Assembly: GCA_964555565.1 (NCBI GenBank)
Contig: CAZKTF010000041.1
Location: 1-19,697 of the forward strand
DNA length: 19,697 nt
Source of the DNA: CAZKTF01 sp964555565
GTDB taxonomy: Bacteria; Planctomycetota; JAJSAM01; JAKLKS01
Direction: 5' to 3'
Shown here: one piece after another, positions 6,658 to 13,316 of the stretch
Position numbering within the stretch: the stretch's first letter is position 1
Layout: the number at the start of each line of letters is the position of its first letter
Position numbers and translations under genes: made by a program
The notes under the pieces: generated by a model
What the model was told of the DNA's origin: nothing
The model's input: the letters and a program-made list of their open reading frames with translations, nothing else
Database searches by the model: none

Positions 6658-6728
6658 GGGGTCAGACCTCGGGCGCCGGCAAGCGTGCTCAGCACGTCGA
6701 GTGAACTCGGCGCCTGGGGTCTGACCCC
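6658..6728. repeat. REPIN-like inverted repeat, GGGGTCTGACCCC family
   Basis: Two 23-base arms, 6658-6680 and 6706-6728, are inverted copies with three mismatches. Both end in GGGGTCAGACC-type sequence, and the right arm holds a perfect GGGGTCTGACCCC (6716-6728). The spacer carries a smaller hairpin, CGTGCT-C-AGCACG (6684-6696), so the whole can fold into one long stem with an internal hairpin. It occupies the gap between the gspK stop and aroF. It could limit read-through between them, although no T-run follows. Confidence 0.8.
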
Positions 6729-6742
6729 TCCGGCACGCGCGC

Positions 6743-8125
6743 CTACCGCGTGTCGTCCGCGGGGGCGGCGGCGGGCTCCGACTCCCCGGGCGCCTTCTCG
6801 TCGAACCGCGGGTCGGCGCGCTCCTCCCGCAGCAGGGTCTGGATCCCCTTGGCGTGGCGGCGGACGACGTAGCGGACCTGGCGGTAGGACTCGCTCCGGG
6901 TGGCGAGGAAGTTCACGGAGAAGGTGTTGCTCACGACGGTGACGGTGGGGGGGCCGAGCCCGTTCCGGAGGAGGACGGCGTCGTCGAGCCCCTCGACCTT
7001 CTTGAGGCCCTTGGGGCCGTCGATGGCATCGAAGTACTGGTGGGTCGCCAGGGGCTCGGCCGTGCCCGTGGAGGGCGGCGGGGGGTTCTTCGAGTCGTCC
7101 TTCTCCGCCCCGCGGTACTCGAGGATCCGGTCCACGAGGGGGAGGTCCCCGGGGTTGCGCCAGAAGAGGGTCTCCAGGACCGGCTTCTCCGCGGTGTTGA
7201 CGTTGATCCTCACCCAGGAGGCGACGTCCGGCTGGGCCCCGGTCCAGGCGCTCCCGCTCCAGAGGGTCACGTAGCGGAGCAGCCCCTTGTAGACCTCCGG
7301 CTGCTCGGCGCCGGGGTCCTCCCTCCGCTTCCGGACGGCCTCGGGGTCCCGGGCGTCGTAGAGGATCGAGGACCCCTTCATGGCGGAGCCGCTCACCGGG
7401 GAGAACTCGTCCTCCTCCCCGAAGCCCGGCACGTTGCGGAGCTCGTCCGGGGTCAGGAGCTTCCAGGGCTTGGCCTTCGGGAGCGGGACCCGCAGCGTGT
7501 CCCCCTCCACGGGAGCCGCGCGCTCCAGGTACAGGACCACCGCGTCGCGGAGTTCGGCGGCGCGCGTGGCGGAGACGTCCAGCGGGGTCCCCTCCCGGAA
7601 GCGGTCGAGGAGGAACGCGAAGCGGTCCCGCGCCGCGGTCCTCTGCGCCGGGTCCGGGTGCATGAGGAGGTTCAGGTTGAACTTCGACTCCTCGTCCGTG
7701 ATCTCGGCCTTGAGCGTGACCTCGTCGGTGCTCCCCAGGCTCGTCGCCCCCTCGGAGGTGGTCCCGGCCTCCGCCGGCTCCTCCCCGGTCCGTGCGGCCT
7801 CGAGGGCGGCGTCGGCACGGCTCTGCGCCTTCGCCTCCACGTCGGTGAACTCCGGGCGGGCCCAGCGGTCGTCCGGGGAGTCGAAGGCGTTCTCGCGGAG
7901 GTCGTACAGGAGCTGGGCCGTCACCACCTGCATCCCGCCCTGGATGGCCGCGTCCATGAGGAAGTCGCTGGAGGCGTTGCGGGCGCTGCGCCGCGCGGTG
8001 GAGGCCGTGACCGCGATGTCCACGGCCAGGACCGAGATGACGAAGAGCACGATGAGGACGATGAGGAGCGCGACCCCCCGCTCCCGCCGGGGGAAGGGGG
8101 AGGGGCCGGTGAGCGTCGCGCGCAT
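6743..8125 (-). CDS. gspK: Type II secretion minor pseudopilin GspK
   Basis: GspK caps the type II secretion pseudopilus with GspI and GspJ. A basic leader ending RRERG (residues 13-17) is followed by VALLIVLIVLFVISVLAVDIA, the prepilin-type helix; cleavage after Gly17 is expected. Position +5 of the mature protein is Ile rather than Glu, as usual for GspK. The family blocks ITDEESKFNLN (142-152), LLTPDELRNVPGF (223-235) and RINVNTAEKPVLE (306-318) are all present. The protein has 460 residues with the ATG at 8125; the frame is open to 8218, but that would put about 31 unlikely residues before the leader. No other Gsp genes are in the window; upstream of it is a divergent gene. The C-terminal 20 residues are acidic/Ala-rich. 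Confidence 0.9.
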   Translation of the reverse strand: MRATLTGPSPFPRRERGVALLIVLIVLFVISVLAVDIAVTASTARRSARNASSDFLMDAAIQGGMQVVTAQLLYDLRENAFDSPDDRWARPEFTDVEAKAQSRADAALEAARTGEEPAEAGTTSEGATSLGSTDEVTLKAEITDEESKFNLNLLMHPDPAQRTAARDRFAFLLDRFREGTPLDVSATRAAELRDAVVLYLERAAPVEGDTLRVPLPKAKPWKLLTPDELRNVPGFGEEDEFSPVSGSAMKGSSILYDARDPEAVRKRREDPGAEQPEVYKGLLRYVTLWSGSAWTGAQPDVASWVRINVNTAEKPVLETLFWRNPGDLPLVDRILEYRGAEKDDSKNPPPPSTGTAEPLATHQYFDAIDGPKGLKKVEGLDDAVLLRNGLGPPTVTVVSNTFSVNFLATRSESYRQVRYVVRRHAKGIQTLLREERADPRFDEKAPGESEPAAAPADDTR

Positions 8126-8190
8126 CCCCCCATTAGACGCCGCCACGGCCCCGCCACCCCCATTCCCGGGCCGGGACGCCGCGGTTCCCC

Positions 8191-8205
8191 TACAATCCGC
8201 TCGTG
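8191..8205 (+). promoter_or_regulatory. -10 box placed for leaderless start of the phosphatidyltransferase
   Basis: TACAAT at 8191-8196 matches 5 of 6 positions of a -10 box and ends six bases before the GTG at 8203. There is no purine-rich ribosome site before this GTG. Transcription would begin at or within a base or two of the start codon, giving a leaderless mRNA. No recognisable -35 element is present. Confidence 0.5.
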
Positions 8206-8883
8206 CCGGAGACCGCACCGAAAGCCCCGGGGCTCGCCGCCCCCCCGGCCCCGGCGGCCGCGCGCCGCGGGGTCCGCGTCGCCAACCTCCTGACGCTCTC
8301 CCGGATCGCGCTCGCGCCCGTGTTCGTGTGGGCGTTCCTCGAGGGCCACGTCACGGACCGGGCGCTGTGGGCCCGCTGGACGGCGCTCGCCGTGGCGCTC
8401 TCCTTCGAGCTCACCGACGCCTTCGACGGCTGGGTGGCCCGGCGCCGCAACGAGGTGAGCGACTTCGGGAAGATCCTCGACCCCGTGGCGGACTCGATCT
8501 CCCGCTTCACCGTGTTCCTCTGCTTCCTCACGGCGGGCTACGCGGACGTCTGGAGCGTGGCCATCATCTTCTGGAGGGACTCGGTGGTCTCCATGCTGCG
8601 GGTCCTCTCCGCGGGACAGGGCGTGGTCCTCGCCGCCCGCACGACGGGGAAGGCCAAGGCGGTGGTCCAGGCGGTGGGGATCCTGGCGATCCTCGTGTTC
8701 GCCCTCGTCCCCGAGTTCCCGCCCGGCGGCGTGGCCGGCAACTACCTCTGGCAGGTCCCGCCCGGGAAGCACCACCTCGACGTGGCCCGCGCGATCATGT
8801 GGGGGGTCTCCGTCGTGACCGCGCTCTCGCTGGTGGACTACCTGCGCGGGAACCGGGAAGTCCTGCGGAAGCTCGATCTCTAG
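8203..8883 (+). CDS. pgsA: CDP-alcohol phosphatidyltransferase (PgsA-like)
   Basis: A membrane enzyme of 226 residues that exchanges CMP of CDP-diacylglycerol for an alcohol. The family signature D-x2-DG-x2-AR-x8-G-x3-D-x3-D is complete: Asp72, Asp75, Gly76, Ala79, Arg80, Gly89, Asp93 and Asp97. LLTLSRIALAPVFVW (29-43) is the usual first membrane helix of PgsA-type enzymes; further hydrophobic helices lie near 60-70, 103-123 and 152-170. ARTTGKAKAVVQAVG (145-159) also resembles PgsA (typically TxxGKxKT), so glycerol-3-phosphate is the likeliest acceptor, though the substrate is inferred. The first 22 residues are Pro/Ala-rich and possibly non-essential. The GTG start has no ribosome site but a -10 box just upstream. 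It is divergent from gspK, with 77 bases between the starts. Confidence 0.85.
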   Translation: MPETAPKAPGLAAPPAPAAARRGVRVANLLTLSRIALAPVFVWAFLEGHVTDRALWARWTALAVALSFELTDAFDGWVARRRNEVSDFGKILDPVADSISRFTVFLCFLTAGYADVWSVAIIFWRDSVVSMLRVLSAGQGVVLAARTTGKAKAVVQAVGILAILVFALVPEFPPGGVAGNYLWQVPPGKHHLDVARAIMWGVSVVTALSLVDYLRGNREVLRKLDL

Positions 8884-8962
8884 GGACGGCGCCGGGCGGC
8901 TGGGGAGTTGCGTCCCGCCTCCCGGACGGAATCCGAGGCGTCAGCCCCGGAGCGGCGGGAGT

Positions 8963-10492
8963 TCAACGGGGCGCTTGGAGCCCGGAGGCGCGCACCGCCG
9001 CAGCCTCGAGGAACGTCCCCTCCTTTTCGAGGTAGTCGCACTCGGCCAGCACGCGGACCTTCCAGGCCTCGTCCTTCACGGAGGGCATGTTGATCCGGAT
9101 GTTGAGGACCGCGCCCCGGAGGCCCGCGTGCGCCAGCAGCGCGGCGACGGCCCCGTCGCTCGCGGCGTTGCGGTTCCCCTTCTCCGCCACCGCGTTCGCC
9201 TCGGCCAGCACCTCGCAGCAGAGGCGCGCGGTCTCGAGCGGCGCCCCCGCGGCGGCCTGGGCGGTCTCCTCGAGCGCGGCGGCCCGGGTGGCCTTCTCCT
9301 CGGGGGTCTTCTTCGGCATCCGCGACGCCGCCATGAACGCCTCGAAGGAGGCGGAGTCGGCGCGGACCTGGGACTCCAGCGCGGGCCGCAGCGCCTCGGC
9401 CCGGGCCAGCACGCCGCGCATCTCGGTCTCCACCGCGGCGTACTTCTCGCGGCCGAGCGTGAGCCGCGCCACCATGGCGACGAGCGCCGCCCCCATCGCC
9501 CCGGCGAGCGCCGCGGCGGACCCGCCGCCCGGGGTGGGGGTGTCGGCGGCCAGCGCGTCGAGGAAGGGCGCCGCCGCGCGGTAGGGGTCCACGGGCTCGG
9601 GGACCAGGTCCTCGATCACCCGCCCCTCGAGCGGCGCCGTGAGCCGGAGCGCCTGCTCCGCCACCTGCCGGAGCGCCCCGCGGGGGACGAGCCCGACGAC
9701 CTCGCTCTCGGCGACCTCGACCCCCTTCTCCGCCGCGGCGGCCCGCACCGCCTCGAAGGCCGTGCCGATCCCCGTGCGCCGGAAGTCGGTCAGGTTCATG
9801 GAGACCTGGACCAGCCCCTTCTCCGGGAGGTCGAAGCCCATGGCCTTCACCGCGGGGAGGCCGCCGTCCTTCTCCCGCACCCGCTTCGCGATGGCCTTCG
9901 CCAGGGCGAGGTCGCGGGACCGGAGGTTCACGTTGTAGGCCACGAGGAAGAACCGCGCGCCCACGGCCGTCGCCCCGGCGCCGGGGTGCACCGCGCGCGC
10001 GCCGTAGTCCGGGATCCGGGAGCGGTCCTTCGCGATGGTCTCGCGGATCTTCTCGAACTCCCCCTTGCGGATGACCGCCAGGTCGCGCCGCTCCGGGGTC
10101 CGGGCCGCCTCGCCGTAGAGGTAGACGGGGATCCGGAGCTCCGCGGCGATGCGCTCGCCCAGGCCGCGGGCTAGCGCGACGCAGTCCTCCATGGTCGTCT
10201 CCCCGAGGGGGACGAAGGGGACCACGTCGGCGGCCCCCATGCGGGGATGCGCCCCGGTGTGCCTGCGGAGGTCGATGAGCTCCGCGGCCTTGCGCACGGC
10301 CCGGAAGGCCGCCTCGGCCGCCGCCTCCGGCGGGCCCACGAAGGTGAGGACGGAGCGGTTGTGGTCCGCGTCCATCTCCAGGCCGAGGAAGGTGATGCCG
10401 CGGACCTCCCGCGCCTCGGCGGCGATGGCCTCGACGACCTGGGCGCGCCGGCCCTCGCTGAAGTTCGGGACGCACTCGACGAGCCTGGCCAC
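8963..10492 (-). CDS. ftcD: Fused glutamate formimidoyltransferase / formimidoyltetrahydrofolate cyclodeaminase
   Basis: Moves the formimino group of N-formimino-L-glutamate to tetrahydrofolate, then releases ammonia to give 5,10-methenyltetrahydrofolate. Residues 1 to about 295 are the transferase: VECVPNFSEGR (5-15), DADHNRSVLTF (41-51), His82 in TGAHPRMG (the expected catalytic histidine), and MNLTDF (232-237). Residues about 303-509 are the cyclodeaminase, with TPTPGGGSAAALAGAMGAAL (318-337) and AVAEKGNRNAASDGAVA (434-450). The two-domain fusion resembles the animal enzyme. A GTG at 10510 is in frame, but GGAGGA lies 6 bases before the GTG at 10492, which was chosen (509 residues). It completes the histidine route begun by hutH, hutU and hutI, from which it is separated by two plus-strand genes. 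It converges with pgsA, 79 bases apart. Confidence 0.92.
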   Translation of the reverse strand: MARLVECVPNFSEGRRAQVVEAIAAEAREVRGITFLGLEMDADHNRSVLTFVGPPEAAAEAAFRAVRKAAELIDLRRHTGAHPRMGAADVVPFVPLGETTMEDCVALARGLGERIAAELRIPVYLYGEAARTPERRDLAVIRKGEFEKIRETIAKDRSRIPDYGARAVHPGAGATAVGARFFLVAYNVNLRSRDLALAKAIAKRVREKDGGLPAVKAMGFDLPEKGLVQVSMNLTDFRRTGIGTAFEAVRAAAAEKGVEVAESEVVGLVPRGALRQVAEQALRLTAPLEGRVIEDLVPEPVDPYRAAAPFLDALAADTPTPGGGSAAALAGAMGAALVAMVARLTLGREKYAAVETEMRGVLARAEALRPALESQVRADSASFEAFMAASRMPKKTPEEKATRAAALEETAQAAAGAPLETARLCCEVLAEANAVAEKGNRNAASDGAVAALLAHAGLRGAVLNIRINMPSVKDEAWKVRVLAECDYLEKEGTFLEAAAVRASGLQAPR

Positions 10493-10567
10493 GGACGCTC
10501 CTCCCGGCACTCTCGATCCGCGAGGCTGCCGAGGGTATCAAAGGGGGAGGGCGGAAGGGAGGGAGCG

Positions 10568-11038
10568 ATGGCGAAGAAGCGGGCGAAGGCGCGACGGGGG
10601 TCGGGGCGGGCGGCAGGGCGCGGGAAGGGCCGTCCGGCCGCAAGGCGGCGGGCCGCGGGGTCCCGGGTCCTCGGCCTCAACCACCTCTTCCTCCCCACGC
10701 AGGGGTTCCAGGCCTCCTGGGATTTCTGGACCCGCGTCGTGGGGCTCCCCGCGGAGGCTTCCCGGGGGGAGGGGGACCACCGGGCCGGGCTCCTCAAGTT
10801 CGGCGGGGCGCGCCTCCTCGTCTCGGGCGAGCCCGAGGGCTTCTCCGAGGAGCTCGGCTGGCAGGCCGAACACGGGCGCCCGCAGATCTTCGTCTCCGTC
10901 CGGGGGCTCGACGCCCTCTGCAAGTCCATGAAGGCGCGCGGGGCCCATGTCCTCCGCGGCCCCGTCAAGACCCACTGGGGCCCCCGCGCCTTCTCCGTCG
11001 AGGCCCCCGACGGGATGGTCGTCGTCTTCGTGGAATGA
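10568..11038 (+). CDS. VOC-fold (glyoxalase/dioxygenase superfamily) protein with basic N-terminal extension
   Basis: A 156-residue protein. From residue 34 it reads as one VOC unit: VLGLNHLFLPTQGFQASWDFW (34-54) opens the first beta-alpha-beta-beta-beta module, and FVSVRGLDALCKSMKARGA (108-126) then FSVEAPDGMVVVFVE (142-156) form the second. His39 and Glu145 or Glu156 sit where metal ligands occur in the superfamily, but the full set is not clear and the substrate cannot be told. Residues 1-33 are Lys/Arg/Gly/Ala-rich with about 15 basic residues, unlike a signal peptide. The ATG at 10568 has a strong ribosome site (GGGAGGGA). It is divergent from ftcD, with 75 bases between starts, and is followed by REP palindromes and the transposase. 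A link to histidine breakdown is unproven. Confidence 0.75.
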   Translation: MAKKRAKARRGSGRAAGRGKGRPAARRRAAGSRVLGLNHLFLPTQGFQASWDFWTRVVGLPAEASRGEGDHRAGLLKFGGARLLVSGEPEGFSEELGWQAEHGRPQIFVSVRGLDALCKSMKARGAHVLRGPVKTHWGPRAFSVEAPDGMVVVFVE

Positions 11039-11047
11039 CCCAACGCC

Positions 11048-11128
11048 GGGGACTGTCCCCTCGCAGGGGACTGTCCCCGACTCGGCCGAAGGTCCCGATC
11101 TCCCTATGGCGGCGAGGGGACAGTCCCC
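11048..11128. repeat. REP cluster, GGGGACTGTCCCC family, upstream of the transposase
   Basis: Three 13-base odd palindromes lie in 81 bases: GGGGACTGTCCCC at 11048-11060 and 11066-11078, and its reverse complement GGGGACAGTCCCC at 11116-11128. The first and third are inverted copies over 17 bases (GGGGACTGTCCCCTCGC), giving a REPIN-like inverted pair with an extra direct copy inside. A further partial match (GGAGTGTCCC) lies near 11136-11145. Such palindromes next to a Y1 transposase gene are typical of the REP/RAYT system, in which the transposase recognises the hairpin. Confidence 0.85.
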
Positions 11129-11185
11129 GTCTCGAGGAGTGTCCCGGGTGTAACCATCCGGGGTCGGGAAGCGTCCTTGTCCCGT

Positions 11186-11773
11186 ATGCCGAGGACCGCA
11201 CGGAACGCGCGAGGAGGGGTCATCTACCACGTGTTCAACCGGGGAAACCTGCGCCTCCCGGTCTTCACGGACCCGGGCGAGTATCGCCTGTTCGAGGAAT
11301 TCATGCAGTGCGCTTGCGATCGCCTCTCGATGAGGATCCTCGCCTACTGCCTCATGCCGAACCACTGGCACATGATGCTCTGGCCCCGGAAGGACCCCGA
11401 CCTCGCGCGGTTCGTCGGATGGGTGACGCAGATGCACACGCAGTGGTGGCACCTCATGCGGGGCACGGTGGGGACCGGTCACCTCTACCAGGGGCGCTAC
11501 CGGACCGTGGAGATCCAGGACGACCGCCACCTGTTCGACGCCTGCCGGTACGTGGAACGGAACGCCCTCAGCGCGGGTCTCGCTCCCCGGGCCGAGGACT
11601 GGCGATGGGGGAGCCTCTGGAGACGCAACAGGGGCGAAGGCGGCCCCCGCCTCAGCGAATGGCCGTTCCCGCGCCCCGGGGACTGGATCGAGACGGTGAA
11701 CGCCGCCTGGTCCGAGGACGAGGTCGAGACGACGCTGCGGCTACGCAGGAGGGAGAGGAGAGCGGGGCCCTGA
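11186..11773 (+). CDS. REP-associated tyrosine transposase (Y1, HUH superfamily)
   Basis: A 195-residue single-domain protein. GVIYHVFNRGN (11-21) is the family's N-terminal strand, MPNHWHMMLWP (57-67) carries the HUH motif (His60, His62), and YQGRYRTVEI (101-110) is also typical. Tyr122 in RYVERNAL is the expected nucleophile. These enzymes cut and join single-stranded DNA at REP hairpins and usually occur once per genome as domesticated RAYTs. The family's common C-terminal RGRP(F/Y)G stretch is not seen; the protein ends RRRERRAGP. It may be truncated, since hutI ends 29 bases further on. A TTG at 11177 with GGGAAG before it is an alternative start. REP palindromes of matching type lie just upstream. 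No downstream REP or target duplication was found. Confidence 0.88.
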   Translation: MPRTARNARGGVIYHVFNRGNLRLPVFTDPGEYRLFEEFMQCACDRLSMRILAYCLMPNHWHMMLWPRKDPDLARFVGWVTQMHTQWWHLMRGTVGTGHLYQGRYRTVEIQDDRHLFDACRYVERNALSAGLAPRAEDWRWGSLWRRNRGEGGPRLSEWPFPRPGDWIETVNAAWSEDEVETTLRLRRRERRAGP

Positions 11774-11802
11774 AGGGCGGACCGGATACGGCAGCGGAGC
11801 GT

Positions 11803-13056
11803 TCAGCCCGCCACGACCTCCCCGTGGTGCACGACCACCGCGGCGTGGTTGAGGCCGTGGTGGTAGGGGACGAGGGCGAAGCGGGGGACGTCGAGGACGA
11901 CGAGGTCGGCGCGCAGGCCCGGGGCGAGGGAGCCCACCTCGGCGCCGAGGCCGAGCGACCAGGCGGCGTTGCGCGTGGCCGCGACGAGGACCTCGGCCGG
12001 GGTCATCCGCAGTCCGACGCAGGCCATGGCCATGGCCTGCTGGAGGTTCTCGGTCATGGAGGACCCCGGGTTGCAGTCGGTCGCGACCGCCACGGGCACA
12101 CCGGCCTCGATCATCTTCCGCGCGGGCGCGAACCGCCTCATCCCGAGGAAGAACGAGGTGGCCGGGAGGAGGACCGCCACGGTCCCCGCGGCCGCGAGCG
12201 CCGCGATCCCCCGGTCGGAGACCTCGAGGAGGTGGTCCGCCGACGCGCAGCCGAGGGAGGCGGCGAGCTCGGCGCCTCCGCAGGAAGAGAGCTCGTCCGC
12301 GTGGAGCCGGAGGCCCATCCCGTAGCGGCGGGCGGACTCGAGGACCCGGCGCGCGTCGTCCGCGGAGAAGTAGCCCGGCTCGCAGAACACGTCGGCGAAC
12401 CGCGCGAGCCCGCGCCGCGCGACCTCCGGGACCATCTCCTCGGCCACGACCCGCGCGTACTCCGGTCCGCGCCCCTCGTACTCCTCGGGCACCGCGTGCG
12501 CCCCGAGGAAGGTGGGGACCACGTCCCCCCGGTCGTCCAGCGCCCGCGCCGCCTCGAGCGCCCGGACCTCCTGCTCCAGGGAAAGGCCGTAGCCGGACTT
12601 CACCTCCACCGTCGTGGTCCCGTGGAGGAGGGCCGCGCGGCGGCGGGCCCGGGCCTCCGCGACGAGCGCCTCCGTGGACGCCGCGCGGAAGGCCAGCACC
12701 GAGGAGCGGATCCCGCCCCCGGCCGCCGCGATCTCCCCGTAGGTCGCCCCGAGGCAGCGCCTCTCCCACTCCTCCTCGCGGCTCCCCGCGAAGACCAGGT
12801 GGGTGTGGGAGTCCACGAAGCCCGGGACGACGCAGCGCCCCGCGGCGTCCACCTCGCGGGAGGGGGCGAAGGCGCGGCGGAGGTCCTCCGTCCGGCCCAC
12901 GGCGACGACGCGTCCGCCGGCGCAGGCCACCGCCCCGCCCGGGACCGCGGCCACGGCCCCCTGCTCCCGCCCCCGGAGGGGTCCCGGGGGCCCGCCCGCC
13001 GCCGTCAGGACCTCGGAGGCGGAGTGGACGAGCAGGTCGCAGCGGCGGCGCGTCAT
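11803..13056 (-). CDS. hutI: Imidazolonepropionase
   Basis: Third enzyme of histidine breakdown: hydrolyses 4-imidazolone-5-propionate to N-formimino-L-glutamate. A 417-residue amidohydrolase-superfamily barrel. Metal ligands are visible as His84 and His86 (VDSHTHLVFAGSR), His252 (LHADE) and Asp327 (ATDCNPGSS), with His187 in FLGAHAVP also placed for the active site. VEVKSGYGL (150-158) and the long ATDCNPGSSMTENL are diagnostic of HutI rather than other amidohydrolases. The N-terminal small domain has a Gly/Pro-rich insertion at about 20-45. The start overlaps the stop of the second zinc-ribbon gene in an ATGA, so translation is probably coupled to it. It is last in the hutH-hutU-znr-znr-hutI operon. 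Its product is the substrate of the ftcD product encoded nearby. Confidence 0.95.
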   Translation of the reverse strand: MTRRRCDLLVHSASEVLTAAGGPPGPLRGREQGAVAAVPGGAVACAGGRVVAVGRTEDLRRAFAPSREVDAAGRCVVPGFVDSHTHLVFAGSREEEWERRCLGATYGEIAAAGGGIRSSVLAFRAASTEALVAEARARRRAALLHGTTTVEVKSGYGLSLEQEVRALEAARALDDRGDVVPTFLGAHAVPEEYEGRGPEYARVVAEEMVPEVARRGLARFADVFCEPGYFSADDARRVLESARRYGMGLRLHADELSSCGGAELAASLGCASADHLLEVSDRGIAALAAAGTVAVLLPATSFFLGMRRFAPARKMIEAGVPVAVATDCNPGSSMTENLQQAMAMACVGLRMTPAEVLVAATRNAAWSLGLGAEVGSLAPGLRADLVVLDVPRFALVPYHHGLNHAAVVVHHGEVVAG

Positions 13057-13316
13057 GCCCGGGACGGTTTCCCCCGCGCGGAGCGTCGCCGGACGGCGGG
13101 CGGACGGAGGCGCCGGAGCGTGGGCTCCGGGACCTCGAGCGTGGCGAAGCCGCAGCCGAGGCAGACCCGGGCGGAGAGGGCGACGTCGTGGAAATGCGCC
13201 CCCGGGGTCTCCACGAGGATGAGGGAGGAGTTCGGATGGGCCCCCGTGCGCAGGGGGTAGGGCCCGACCACGTCGCGGGCGCCGCAGCGCGCGCAGGACT
13301 CGAAGATCGAGGTCAT
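13053..13316 (-). CDS. Small zinc-ribbon protein in the hut operon, second of two
   Basis: An 87-residue protein I do not recognise. Cys8-x2-Cys11 (ESCARCGARD) and Cys52-x2-Cys55 (VCLGCGFATL) form a two-knuckle zinc ribbon with a 40-residue insert. The insert contains GAHPNSSLILVETPGAHFHD, which has several His residues that could also take part in metal binding. The last 20 residues are Arg/Lys/Pro-rich. Both ends of the gene are 4-base ATGA overlaps: with the preceding zinc-ribbon gene at the start and with hutI at the end. Overlap on both sides argues for a real, co-translated gene. The CxxC...CxxCGF layout resembles the preceding protein, so the two may be old duplicates. No function is assigned; a metal-handling, regulatory or partner-binding role in histidine use would be guesswork. 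Confidence 0.75.
   Translation of the reverse strand: MTSIFESCARCGARDVVGPYPLRTGAHPNSSLILVETPGAHFHDVALSARVCLGCGFATLEVPEPTLRRLRPPAVRRRSARGKPSRA

Noticed and set aside
8884..8962. Bidirectional terminator between the convergent pgsA-like gene and ftcD
   Set aside because: Only a 6-bp GGGACG/CGTCCC pairing with a 21-base loop was found, with no T-run. This is not enough to claim a terminator.
11039..11802. A complete insertion sequence bounded by target duplications
   Set aside because: Palindromes lie only upstream of the transposase. No matching repeat or target duplication was found between 11774 and 11802.
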